A stretch of DNA of 64,000 bases from Chlorobiota bacterium (GTDB lineage: Bacteria; Bacteroidota; Ignavibacteria; OLB7), in contig CP065014.1 in the NCBI GenBank assembly GCA_016700335.1, positions 2,517,001-2,581,000 on the forward strand, read 5' to 3'. Positions within the stretch are counted from its first letter, which is position 1; every line of letters begins with the position of its first letter. The notes under the pieces were generated by a model, which searched no databases, was not told the origin of the DNA, and saw only the letters and a program-made list of their open reading frames with translations. The position numbers and the translations under genes were made by a program. Shown in pieces: positions 44,890-53,634 of the stretch.

Positions 44890-47040
44890 TTACTTTTGAA
44901 GCATCATTGCATTAGTTTGTGACCAAGTACCAGAAGTTAATCTGTAATAATACAATCCTGTTGGGAAAGAAGCTGCATCCCAAGTTACTCTATAAGTTCC
45001 AGAGTTCAAATGTTGATTAACTAATGATGCAACTTTAGCACCTGCTTCATTATAAATGTCAATTGAAGTTTTACCATCTAATCCTAAACTAAAATCAATA
45101 TCTGTAGATGGATTAAAAGGATTTGGAGAGTTTTGTTTTAAGGCATAAACTGCACCAGTTAACTCCATTACCCTAATTCTTGATCCACATACTGAATCTA
45201 CTTGAACAAATCCAGGTGTAGTATTAAACACAACACATTTATTAAATGTAGGTGTAATAGTATAGAAGACTTGATTTGTATCTTTATCCCCTAAGAACAA
45301 TCCAAAATCTAGGTTCAATAAAGGACCAGTTCCTTTTAGATATTCTCCAGCAGGAGCAGTCAATTCTACTTCAAAGAAACCACCAGTACCTTGAGTTTGA
45401 ACATTTTTAGTAATTTTAGGAGTCCAATTTTTAATAATTGTATTTTGTACTAAAGTTGCTTTAGTACCATCTGTACCATTAGAAAGTGCAATTGTATTCA
45501 AACCATAATTTAAAGCAATTGTTAAGCTTGTAATTTTTGCTTCGTCAATTGACTTATCAAGATTAATTGGCATTGCCAATTGACCAGTAGGTGGCTTATT
45601 AAAATAATCTCTTCTCATACTTGAATTGGTTACTGCATCAATTGACTTACCATACAATTTAGTTGACAAGTTTTTAATAATTTTTGTTCCAGCTGCATCA
45701 TATAAAACTATATTTATTGTTGCAGAATCATCTCCTGATTTTAAAGGATTAAAATATACTGGCAATCTTCCTTGACCATTAACTTTTATTTGAATTGGAG
45801 CAAAAGGCTGAACAACACCAAAAGCTGATGTTATTGGATTCATAGAATATTCTTTTAACAATAAATCTTGATCTCCAGTATTTGTAACAAGAACAAAATT
45901 AGTATCTGAATTACAAGATAAAATTGTTCTAAAAGTTACAGGAGTAATACCAGCATTAAATACTGGGTCTTTACCAATTGTTGCTTTAAGAGTTGCACAA
46001 GAATCATCACATTTTGAATGATCTGAAATTACACAAAGTTGAGAAGTTTTAACTCCATCAAAAGTTGCTTTAAATTGTATTGGAACAATCCAATCTTCAT
46101 CAATATCCAAAATTTTAGGATTTTTATCTGAAGGTAAAACAAATCCAACGCCAAATGTAAATTCAGGATCTCCAGTTAATGTTAAACCAGTAACAGTAGT
46201 TCTACGTGTCTTTAATCCTTTAACAGATACTCCATCAGGATATGGTACATTAACATATTGTAGAACACCCCAGTCTTTATCACTCACTTGAATATGAGAT
46301 TCAGTCCCTTCACCTTTAATTTCAGCTTCACGTACTTGACCTTCTTCAGTAGTTAAAACAACTTTGCAAGTATAGAATCTCTCATCTTTCGGTTTGAAAA
46401 TAATTTGTTGGAATTTTCTAGATGATACAGAATCTCCATAAAATACTTTCAATCCTGGAGTAACAGCAGGATTAACTCCTAATGCAAAATAACCATCATC
46501 AGCATCTTTACCAGTTAGTACTAAACTTTTAACTGTGAAGTTAGCTCCTCCTTCATTATTCACATAAATATCATACACATATTGATTTAATTTATTTTTA
46601 GTACATGTATTAGAATTTATAACCCATTGTTTTCCAAAATCATAACCAGTTATTCTTGCTAAAGGTTTTCCTGGCTCACGAACTAATGCGCTAATATTTG
46701 AAGAATCTTTATAACATGATATTGCATTTGAGAATACATTAGCTACTGTTTTAAACTCTCCAATTGCAGTTGCAGTATAACTTACATTTAATTGAACACA
46801 GCTATCAGCTTTTAAAATAACGTTTTTAAGTGCAGCAATTTCTAACGGATCTAATTTAAATGTTTTATCTGCCCATGTAACTATTTCTAAAATTTTTGGA
46901 TTACTAAATGTTAATCTTCCTTCTCTACAACAGATATTTAACTTAGCAGTTTTGGTTTGACCAATCTCCATTGTTGGGAAGAATATATCATCTACATAAA
47001 TACATGTTTTTATTGATGTTGCCTTTAAAGGTAACTTCAA
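44890..47040 (-). CDS. Giant T9SS surface protein, C-terminal fragment (anchor-D and sorting domains)
   Basis: 716 residues in this frame, beginning at an internal Met (MKLPLKATS). It covers repeated choice-of-anchor D-like beta domains, a cohesin-like region (DKSIDEAKITSLTIALNYGLNTI) and the C-terminal T9SS sorting domain from LKQNSPNPFNPSTDIDFSL to MMLQK. It aligns over its whole length with the last ~730 residues of the intact paralogue at 58402-62928. It is the third of three fragments of one gene (44890-49369); a single-base deletion in the CCTTT at 47054-47058 breaks the join to the middle fragment. Confidence 0.85.
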   Translation of the reverse strand: MKLPLKATSIKTCIYVDDIFFPTMEIGQTKTAKLNICCREGRLTFSNPKILEIVTWADKTFKLDPLEIAALKNVILKADSCVQLNVSYTATAIGEFKTVANVFSNAISCYKDSSNISALVREPGKPLARITGYDFGKQWVINSNTCTKNKLNQYVYDIYVNNEGGANFTVKSLVLTGKDADDGYFALGVNPAVTPGLKVFYGDSVSSRKFQQIIFKPKDERFYTCKVVLTTEEGQVREAEIKGEGTESHIQVSDKDWGVLQYVNVPYPDGVSVKGLKTRRTTVTGLTLTGDPEFTFGVGFVLPSDKNPKILDIDEDWIVPIQFKATFDGVKTSQLCVISDHSKCDDSCATLKATIGKDPVFNAGITPVTFRTILSCNSDTNFVLVTNTGDQDLLLKEYSMNPITSAFGVVQPFAPIQIKVNGQGRLPVYFNPLKSGDDSATINIVLYDAAGTKIIKNLSTKLYGKSIDAVTNSSMRRDYFNKPPTGQLAMPINLDKSIDEAKITSLTIALNYGLNTIALSNGTDGTKATLVQNTIIKNWTPKITKNVQTQGTGGFFEVELTAPAGEYLKGTGPLLNLDFGLFLGDKDTNQVFYTITPTFNKCVVFNTTPGFVQVDSVCGSRIRVMELTGAVYALKQNSPNPFNPSTDIDFSLGLDGKTSIDIYNEAGAKVASLVNQHLNSGTYRVTWDAASFPTGLYYYRLTSGTWSQTNAMMLQK

Positions 47041-47591
47041 ATCAGCACAACCACCTTTATATTTAAGAAATCAGTTAACACTCCATTTTCAATTTTAGGA
47101 TCAATTCTAATTTTCAATACAAATTGTTCTAATGGCTTTAATGCTAAAGGAAGCTTAGGCATATTTATAACTTCGTACCCTTGATTATTTTTCTCGAATT
47201 GAATTTGCGATATGTTTACATTTTTTTGAAGTGGATTAGTAACTGTTACATCTAATGTATTTGAAGCTTCTCCAAATGAAACAGTTCCAAAGTCTAAAGC
47301 TATAGGAGCAAAATCTACATATTCTCTTTGATAACTATATGGTCTTGTCCATTTTTTTCCACTTCTATCCTTTATAACAATTGTTGCTGATGCATCTTTA
47401 GAAATATCAATTGGAACAACTGCAACTTTTGCAATTGTGCTTCCTGCTATATCTATTGCAATTGTTGGATTTAAATAATTAATTTTTGCATTTATTGGAT
47501 TCGATAATTCTATTGATCTTAAACCAACATAAGTTTCAGTTTGAGCAGTATTAATTACTTGAACCTCTAATGTATCATTAGCACATTCCAT
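47037..47591 (-). CDS. Giant T9SS surface protein, middle fragment
   Basis: 184 residues, starting at an internal Met (MECANDTLEV) and ending at FLNIKVVVLI. It corresponds to the paralogue's stretch from MNCSELTTRM to SIVIDGGCAI, which holds anchor-D-like beta repeats. The upstream break is a missing base in the five-T run at 47591-47595 (plus strand). Restoring it joins FREK to MECAND in one frame, and the downstream break at 47054-47058 joins NIK to GGCADLK. This is not an independent gene. Confidence 0.85.
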   Translation of the reverse strand: MECANDTLEVQVINTAQTETYVGLRSIELSNPINAKINYLNPTIAIDIAGSTIAKVAVVPIDISKDASATIVIKDRSGKKWTRPYSYQREYVDFAPIALDFGTVSFGEASNTLDVTVTNPLQKNVNISQIQFEKNNQGYEVINMPKLPLALKPLEQFVLKIRIDPKIENGVLTDFLNIKVVVLI

Positions 47592-49369
47592 TTTTCTCTA
47601 AAAACTAAAGTGTCACTCATTCTTAAGGCTAATGAGTCTCCATATCCTAATTTTAAGTCTTTTCTTAATTTCTTGTTTAAAGTATCTTCTCTTCTATACG
47701 CAAATCTGTTTGGTGCAGCTGGATAACCATAAGCAACTTGAGGTGTTTCATCATATTCTGGAGGATCTGAAGTTGTACCTGGAATATATACTTCACTTGG
47801 ATCATCTGGGCTTGTTAACCCAAAAATCTCAGCATAAAATTTGCCACCATTAGTTGATTCAAAATAATGTGGACCAACATTAACATTATTCATTGCCCAA
47901 ACAAACCTAGTTCCAGGAATAAACTTATTAAAAATAATTACTGTACCTTGTTCGGTTTTAATTTTTCCTATATTTGATGTATCAGTAACAATTCCATAAT
48001 AATTATTAATATCTGTTCTAGGTCCAGTTGGAACATAAAATGGTGCAAAAGAAACCCACTGCTCTCTTGGAACTAAGTTAACCATATAAGAAGCCCAGTT
48101 TTTTGATGCTTGTGCAGGCACTGTAGTGCTTGGATTCCCATTTGGAGGGAATCTTCCAGCTCTTCTATCAATTTTTGCATTTGGATCATAATCACTAACA
48201 CCAGGGCAAAATTTAACAACTTGAGATGGTACATTAGTTTCAATATATCTTCCTCTTTGAGGAACAAACTTTAATGTATTCATGACAGTAACATTATTTT
48301 TTTGAACTGAAAAGTTTGTAGGTGCACCAGTTATTGCATCAAGGAAAGTTCCATTTGTTGTAACATCTGGTGTAGTGCCATATACTCTTACATATTCATA
48401 ATTTCTTTTTCCGTTTTCTCTTGCTCCAGTTGGTTGCCTTCCATCTAAAGTTGGCAAATAAACGAATTCTGTACCTTGAGCATCATTTGGTGATAAAGCT
48501 TCCATTAGATAGTTTCTGCATGTATTGCCTGTAATTACAGATTGATCATAATCAATTCTTGCTCTACTTGCACCAGATATTACATTGATTGGTTTACTTG
48601 AAATTATATTAGTACCAGATAAATCAAACTTACCATCAGTCAAAGAATCTATGTCTGATCTTAAAAGGAAAACTTGGTTTGCATTTAAAGTTACTGAATA
48701 ACCACCAATTGGGTCAGGATCTAACTGACAAGCAGGTAAAAAAGCTACAACAGTATTATCGTGTGCTGCTATAATTAATGCTTGCCCACCAGCAGGGTTA
48801 TTTGTAGTTGCAATAGTAGTCCCTTCAATTGCTGTATTTTTAACACTTTCACCAGCTACACTTGCTACATTATAATCAGTACCCCAAGCCTCAACAGGAA
48901 TAGCTGTGTACATTTCTGCACACTGTGATAAATTAATATAAACATAACAAAGAATTGGCTGTTCGGCTTCAATTCTCATTGCTGCATCTTTTATAACTCC
49001 ACTTTCAGTAACAATTGGATTAGTTACTTTGTATGTTGAAGCCATAATTTCTACTTGTTTAAATTTACCAGCTTCTAAATCAAATTTCCTAGATGCTCCT
49101 CCAGGAATAGAAACAACTATTTTATTTGCAACAGCAGAATATACATAAACCCATGCCTCATCACCAGGTACTAAATTAAAAGCACCAGGATCTGCATTTG
49201 TAGCTGTTGTTGAATCAGGAATAGCAATTACAAAAACCTTCCCCATAGCATATTCATTTGGGGTGCCAATAACTTTTGGTTGAGAAAAGGCATTATTTGA
49301 TATCACTACAAATAACATCATAAAAATAATTACCATAAATGGTAATCTAGATAGTCTAGTAGAAATCAT
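47567..49369 (-). CDS. Giant T9SS surface protein, N-terminal IgGFc-binding-like fragment
   Basis: 600 residues with a signal peptide (MISTRLSRLPFMVIIFMMLFVVISNNAFSQ). The body matches the IgGFc-binding-protein N-terminal domain found in many FCB-group surface proteins: TVVAFLPACQL, MYTAIPVEAWGTDY, LRSDIDSLTDGKFDLSGTNI and NLVPREQWVSFAPFY. The last residues (KWNVLMIH) are out of frame. Together the three fragments total about 1500 residues, equal to the intact paralogue. It is probably a surface adhesin or stalk protein exported by T9SS; ligand unknown. Confidence 0.85.
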   Translation of the reverse strand: MISTRLSRLPFMVIIFMMLFVVISNNAFSQPKVIGTPNEYAMGKVFVIAIPDSTTATNADPGAFNLVPGDEAWVYVYSAVANKIVVSIPGGASRKFDLEAGKFKQVEIMASTYKVTNPIVTESGVIKDAAMRIEAEQPILCYVYINLSQCAEMYTAIPVEAWGTDYNVASVAGESVKNTAIEGTTIATTNNPAGGQALIIAAHDNTVVAFLPACQLDPDPIGGYSVTLNANQVFLLRSDIDSLTDGKFDLSGTNIISSKPINVISGASRARIDYDQSVITGNTCRNYLMEALSPNDAQGTEFVYLPTLDGRQPTGARENGKRNYEYVRVYGTTPDVTTNGTFLDAITGAPTNFSVQKNNVTVMNTLKFVPQRGRYIETNVPSQVVKFCPGVSDYDPNAKIDRRAGRFPPNGNPSTTVPAQASKNWASYMVNLVPREQWVSFAPFYVPTGPRTDINNYYGIVTDTSNIGKIKTEQGTVIIFNKFIPGTRFVWAMNNVNVGPHYFESTNGGKFYAEIFGLTSPDDPSEVYIPGTTSDPPEYDETPQVAYGYPAAPNRFAYRREDTLNKKLRKDLKLGYGDSLALRMSDTLVFREKWNVLMIH

Positions 49370-49496
49370 AAAAAGTGAAAAATATATGTTTAAAGTTAAT
49401 AGATAATTTCTGGTATTATTTCAGAAGTATTTCTTGAAAAATGTTATTTTCAATCATAAAATGAAATTTTATAAAGGGTTGACACAATTATAAAAG

Positions 49497-49504
49497 CAAA
49501 GTTA
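49497..49504 (-). promoter_or_regulatory. Candidate -7 element of the giant surface-protein gene
   Basis: Read on the minus strand this is TAACTTTG, a TAnnTTTG match about 130 bases before the start at 49369. A -33 TTG at the right spacing is not evident. Confidence 0.35.
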
Positions 49505-49750
49505 CACTTATCTAAATTAATTATTTCTAAATTTAAATTAATAATTATAATTGAATAATAATTTCTAGTAAGTCCAATGCTTTATACTTTAGGGATTAAT
49601 AGAAATGATTTTGAATTTATATCAAACCAAGTTTTAAACAAATCAAATAAAGTAAAATGTTTAATTTTATTTCTTTTCATCAATTAATTTTCAAACTTAA
49701 AACTCGTTATAAAAATCAGCTATTAGATTATTTTTAGATTATTTAATGAA

Positions 49751-49774
49751 CTAGTTGCAAAATTCAACAACTAG
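49751..49774. repeat. Small inverted repeat upstream of the rpsL promoter
   Basis: CTAGTTG (49751-49757) and CAACTAG (49768-49774) are exact complements with a 10-base spacer, about 70 bases upstream of the -7 element. Possible regulatory site, or chance. Confidence 0.3.
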
Positions 49775-49819
49775 CAAATCCTTATTTACTATTTTTTTCA
49801 TTTTATATAAATAATTTTA

Positions 49820-49849
49820 TTGTCATAAATACTGACTTCCCTATATTTG
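49820..49849 (+). promoter_or_regulatory. Promoter of the str operon (TTG-N19-TATATTTG)
   Basis: TTG (49820-49822) and TATATTTG (49842-49849) are 19 bases apart, an excellent Bacteroidota-type promoter. It predicts a start near 49854 and a leader of about 50 nt before the rpsL GTG. Confidence 0.75.
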
Positions 49850-49903
49850 CAGTTCTCAATTTTAAAAGAAGTCTAATTTTCAAGAATTAATATATAAGTA
49901 AAA

Positions 49904-50272
49904 GTGCCAACGATTAACCAATTAGTCCGCAAAGGGCGTATTAATAAGCCATACAAGAGTTCTTCTCCGGCTTTAGTATCTTGTCCTCAAAGAAGAGGGG
50001 TTTGTACACGTGTTTATACTACTACTCCAAAAAAACCAAATTCAGCTTTAAGAAAAGTTGCAAAAGTACGTTTAACTAGTAAGTTTGAAGTAATTGCATA
50101 CATTCCAGGAGAAGGTCATAATCTTCAAGAACACTCTATCGTTCTTATTCGTGGTGGTCGTGTTAAAGATCTTCCAGGAGTTCGTTACCATATTGTTCGT
50201 GGGGCTTTAGACACTCAAGGAGTTGCTAATCGTAAGCAGAGTAGATCTAAATACGGAGCTAAAAGACCTTAA
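49904..50272 (+). CDS. rpsL: 30S ribosomal protein S12
   Basis: 122 residues from a GTG start. The sequence PTINQLVRKGRI, then CPQRRGVCTRVYTTTPKKPNSALRKVAKVRL and GGRVKDLPGVRYHIVRG is diagnostic of S12. The decoding-site lysines where streptomycin resistance usually arises (in TPKKPNS and RVKDLPG) are unchanged, so the allele looks wild type. First gene of rpsL-rpsG-fusA. The C-terminus is the typical RSKYGAKRP. Confidence 0.98.
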   Translation: MPTINQLVRKGRINKPYKSSSPALVSCPQRRGVCTRVYTTTPKKPNSALRKVAKVRLTSKFEVIAYIPGEGHNLQEHSIVLIRGGRVKDLPGVRYHIVRGALDTQGVANRKQSRSKYGAKRP

Positions 50273-50403
50273 AAAGCATAATAAATTGCTATATCAATAA
50301 GGGAATTATTTTTTTTTGAATATTACTAACTAACTTGAAAGTAAGTTCACATAATTTTATTAAGAATTTTTTAAGAATTTAATTTTAGATACATTTATAC
50401 ATA

Positions 50404-50871
50404 ATGAGAAAGAAACGTGCAGAAAAAAGGATAGTAACACCTGACCCAAGATTTAACGATCTTGTTGTAACTAAGTTTATAAACGGGTTATTATATCAAG
50501 GTAGAAAAAATGCAGCCCGTAAAGTTCTTTATGGTGCTTTAGATATTGTTGCTGAAAAAACAGGAAATGAACCATTAGAAGTTTTGAAAAAAGCACTTTC
50601 AAATGTTTCACCTGCTTTAGAAGTTCGTTCTCGTCGTGTTGGTGGAGCAACTTACCAAGTTCCTATGGATGTTCGTCCAGAAAGAAGACAAACTTTGGGA
50701 ATTCGTTGGATTATCCGTTTTGCTGGTGACCGCCGTGAAAAAGGGATGACTAACAAATTAGCAAATGAATTAATTTCTGCTTCTAACGGTGAAGGTTCAT
50801 CTGTTAAAAAACGCGAAGATACACATAGAATGGCTGAAGCAAATAAGGCTTTCGCTCATTTTAAATGGTAA
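50404..50871 (+). CDS. rpsG: 30S ribosomal protein S7
   Basis: 155 residues: MRKKRAEKRIVTPDPRFND, VTKFINGLLYQGRKNAARKVLYGALD, SRRVGGATYQVPMDVRPERRQTLGIRWI. S7 binds the 3' major domain of 16S rRNA and starts assembly of the small-subunit head. It lies 131 bases after rpsL and 217 before fusA in the str operon order. A hairpin follows it (50977-51010). Confidence 0.98.
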   Translation: MRKKRAEKRIVTPDPRFNDLVVTKFINGLLYQGRKNAARKVLYGALDIVAEKTGNEPLEVLKKALSNVSPALEVRSRRVGGATYQVPMDVRPERRQTLGIRWIIRFAGDRREKGMTNKLANELISASNGEGSSVKKREDTHRMAEANKAFAHFKW

Positions 50872-50976
50872 TTAAATCGATACATTACTAGACTTTTTTG
50901 AATTTTTATTTTGTAACAAATAAACTTCATGTTGTAATAAAGCCTAATAATTTTTTCAATAGATATATCTTGTAAA

Positions 50977-51010
50977 GGTCAGGCATTTTTGTCTGACCAT
51001 TGCATTTTTT
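50977..51010 (+). terminator. Hairpin with T-tract between rpsG and fusA
   Basis: GGTCAGGCA (50977-50985) pairs with TGTCTGACC (50990-50998) with one G-U pair, and six T follow at 51005-51010. It may lower read-through from rpsG into fusA, so fusA may also have its own promoter. Confidence 0.6.
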
Positions 51011-51088
51011 AGAACATACTAAAAACTGAACATTTTTAATATAAAATTCTTTCAATCAAATTAATTTTCAATAATTCAATTTAGTTAA

Positions 51089-51811
51089 ATGGCACGCAAG
51101 ACTCCTTTAGATAGAATGAGAAATATAGGCATCATGGCGCACATTGATGCAGGAAAAACTACAACAACTGAGCGTATACTTTTTTATACAGGTAAACTTC
51201 ATAGAATAGGTGAAGTTCATGATGGAGCTGCTACTATGGATTATATGGAACAAGAACAAGAAAGAGGTATTACTATTACTTCTGCTGCAACTACTGCCTT
51301 TTGGTCTGGTTCTGAAACTCAATTCAAGGAACACCGTATCAATATTATTGATACTCCAGGTCACGTTGATTTTACTATTGAAGTTGAACGTTCACTTCGC
51401 GTTCTTGATGGTGCAGTAGCATTATTTTGTTCAGTGGGTGGAGTTGAGCCTCAATCAGAAACAGTTTGGAGGCAAGCAGACAAATATATGGTTCCTAGAA
51501 TTGCATTTGTAAATAAAATGGATCGTGTTGGTGCAGATTTTATAAGAGTTGTTGAAATGATACGTGAAAGGCTTGGTGCAAATGCTATTCCAGTTCAATT
51601 ACCAGTTGGTCAGGGGGATATGTTTCGTGGTATTATTGATTTAATGGATATGAAAGCATATATTTTTGATGATTCAACTCAGGGAATGAAATGGGATGTA
51701 ATTGATATTCCTCACGATATGTTAGAGATTTCAAAAGAGTATAGAACAAAAATGTTTGAAGCTGTAGCTGAAGTTGATGATACATTGTTAGAAAAAATAT
51801 TTGAATGGTGA
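51089..51811 (+). CDS. fusA: Elongation factor G, N-terminal fragment (frameshifted)
   Basis: 240 residues. G1 motif NIGIMAHIDAGKTTTTERIL, the switch region with RGITITSAAT, G3 INIIDTPGHVDFT and G4 AFVNKMDRVGADF are those of EF-G. After DDTLLEK the frame runs to FEW and stops. An extra A in the six-A run at 51792-51797 explains it: removing it reads EKYLNGEELTHEEV, which joins the second fragment. The full gene is 51089-53204 (about 704 residues). EF-G drives ribosomal translocation and is essential. Confidence 0.95.
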   Translation: MARKTPLDRMRNIGIMAHIDAGKTTTTERILFYTGKLHRIGEVHDGAATMDYMEQEQERGITITSAATTAFWSGSETQFKEHRINIIDTPGHVDFTIEVERSLRVLDGAVALFCSVGGVEPQSETVWRQADKYMVPRIAFVNKMDRVGADFIRVVEMIRERLGANAIPVQLPVGQGDMFRGIIDLMDMKAYIFDDSTQGMKWDVIDIPHDMLEISKEYRTKMFEAVAEVDDTLLEKIFEW

Positions 51812-53204
51812 AGAACTTACTCATGAAGAAGTAAAGAATGCACTTAGAAAAGCAACTTTAGAAGTAAAAATTGTTCCAGTTCTATTAGGTTCATCTTTCA
51901 AAAACAAAGGTGTACAGCAATTGTTAGATTCTGTTATCGAATTCATGCCATCTCCAGTTGATGTTGGACCTACTCCTGGTCATGATTATGAAACAGAAGA
52001 ACATGTTGAACGTTTGCCAAATGATGAAGAAAAATTTTCGGGGTTGGCATTTAAAATTATTACAGATAAATTCGTTGGTAGATTAACTTTCTGTAGAGTT
52101 TATTCAGGCTTTTTAAAATCTGGTTCTTATGTATTTAATTCAGTTAGTAATAAACGTGAAAGAGTAGGCCGTTTAGTTCAAATGCATGCTAACCACCGTG
52201 AAGATATTGATGAGGTTTATACTGGAGATATAGTTGCAATTGTTGGTTTAAAAGATACAAAAACTGGTGAAACTTTATGTGCTGAGGAAAATCCAATTGT
52301 ACTTGAGAAAATGATTTTCCCTCAACCTGTAATTTCACAATCAATTGAACCTAAAACTAAAGCAGATCAAGATAAACTTGGCGATGCTTTGATTAAACTT
52401 GCAGAAGAAGACCCTACATTTAGAGTAAGTGTTGATGATGAAACTGGGCAAACAATCATTGCTGGTATGGGTGAACTTCACCTTGAAATTTTAGTTGACC
52501 GTATTAGACGTGAGTTCAATGTGGAAGCTAATGTTGGTAAGCCACAAGTTGCATATAGAGAAACTATCCGCAAAACAATTAACCAAGATACTAAATTTGT
52601 TCGTCAATCTGGTGGTAAAGGTCAATATGGTCACGTTGTAATTGAGTTTACTCCAAATGAACCAGGAAAAGGTTTTGAATTCAAATCTGAAATAGTTGGT
52701 GGATCAATTCCTAAGGAATATATTAAGCCAATTGAACAAGGGCTTATTGAAGCAATGCGTAATGGTGTGTTAGCTGGTTACCCAGTTGTTGATATAAAAG
52801 CTAGATTGCATTTTGGTTCTTACCATGATGTAGATTCATCTGAAATGGCATTTAAGATTGCAGCTTCAATGGCTCTTAAAGAGGCTAGCAAAAAAGGAAG
52901 CCCTGTAATTCTTGAACCTATTGTTTCAGTTGAAGTTGTTACTCCTGAAGAATATATGGGTGATGTAATGGGTGATTTATCTAGTCGTCGTGGTAGAATT
53001 GAAGGTATGAATAATCGTGGTGATGCTCAAGTTATTAAAGCAATGGTTCCTTTAGCTGAAATGTTTGGTTACTCAACAACCCTACGTTCTGCAACTCAAG
53101 GTCGTGCTATTTATGCAATGACTTTTGATCATTATGCTGAAGTACCAAAAAGTGTTGCTCTTGAAGTTATTGAAAAAAGTGGTAAAAAACCTATTGATGC
53201 TTAG
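51801..53204 (+). CDS. fusA: Elongation factor G, C-terminal fragment (frameshifted)
   Basis: 467 residues, from MNGEELTHEEVKNALRKATLE to the end of EF-G. Domain II starts at FKIITDKFVGRLTFCRVYSG. Domain III contains QTIIAGMGELHLEILVDRI. Domain IV carries RQSGGKGQYGHVVIE, and domain V has PEEYMGDVMGDLSSRRGRIEGM. The apparent start at 51801 is internal. It is the same gene as 51089-51811; an extra A at 51792-51797 separates them. No second fusA copy is in the window, so a true break would be lethal unless another EF-G exists. Confidence 0.95.
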   Translation: MNGEELTHEEVKNALRKATLEVKIVPVLLGSSFKNKGVQQLLDSVIEFMPSPVDVGPTPGHDYETEEHVERLPNDEEKFSGLAFKIITDKFVGRLTFCRVYSGFLKSGSYVFNSVSNKRERVGRLVQMHANHREDIDEVYTGDIVAIVGLKDTKTGETLCAEENPIVLEKMIFPQPVISQSIEPKTKADQDKLGDALIKLAEEDPTFRVSVDDETGQTIIAGMGELHLEILVDRIRREFNVEANVGKPQVAYRETIRKTINQDTKFVRQSGGKGQYGHVVIEFTPNEPGKGFEFKSEIVGGSIPKEYIKPIEQGLIEAMRNGVLAGYPVVDIKARLHFGSYHDVDSSEMAFKIAASMALKEASKKGSPVILEPIVSVEVVTPEEYMGDVMGDLSSRRGRIEGMNNRGDAQVIKAMVPLAEMFGYSTTLRSATQGRAIYAMTFDHYAEVPKSVALEVIEKSGKKPIDA

Positions 53205-53238
53205 TTAGTTATTTTATATAAATATTCTAATTTTTTAT

Positions 53239-53279
53239 AACCGAAACTTTTGTTAAAAACAGGGGTTTCGGTTTTTTTT
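53239..53279 (+). terminator. Terminator 1 after fusA
   Basis: AACCGAAAC (53239-53247) pairs with GTTTCGGTT (53265-53273), followed by a T-run. Ends the str operon. Confidence 0.88.
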
Positions 53280-53431
53280 ATTTTATATATTTGTGATTAT
53301 TTAAAATCATTTTTCTATTTATTTCCAAATATTATATTTACTTTTTTTTTCAATATATAAATATAATAATCTTAATTCTGAAGATTGAAAAATTTTCAAA
53401 TTGTATTTATTTTATTTATCTTATTTCTTTT

Positions 53432-53472
53432 AACCGAAACCTTTGTTAATATCATAGGTTTCGGTTTTTTTA
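53432..53472 (+). terminator. Terminator 2, near-copy of terminator 1
   Basis: AACCGAAACCT (53432-53442) pairs with AGGTTTCGGTT (53456-53466) and a T-run follows. The stem is almost identical to the first terminator 193 bases upstream. Confidence 0.85.
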
Positions 53473-53634
53473 ATAATTTTTTGTAATTTCAAATTTTCAA
53501 TTATTAAAATTAATTTTTATAAAATATGAATTCAAATTCTATATCCTCAAATTTGTTTTCAATGATTAATTCTATTCACAATACTTATTTTTGCAATAAA
53601 AAATATAGTGTTATCTTTTAACATTTTTTAAAAT

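Larger units (their letters stand above)
49370..49903. other. Divergent intergenic region upstream of rpsL (534 bp)
   Basis: The longest gene-free stretch. It holds the rpsL promoter on the plus strand, a candidate -7 element for the giant protein on the minus strand, and a small inverted repeat CTAGTTG/CAACTAG (49751-49774). No open frame or tRNA was found in it. Confidence 0.6.
53205..53634. other. Gap with two similar tandem terminators, no gene (430 bp)
   Basis: The stretch after fusA lacks any coding frame. In many bacteria tuf or rpsJ would follow here. It instead holds two terminators built on the same AACCGAAAC/GTTTCGGTT stem, about 190 bases apart, each listed separately. Confidence 0.7.

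Noticed and set aside
51107..51364. Minus-strand and overlapping plus-strand frames in fusA
   Set aside because: They lie opposite or out of frame with the conserved EF-G coding sequence.
51780..51815. Programmed ribosomal frameshift in fusA
   Set aside because: No downstream pseudoknot or known programmed-shift context was seen, and four similar homopolymer breaks nearby point to sequence error.
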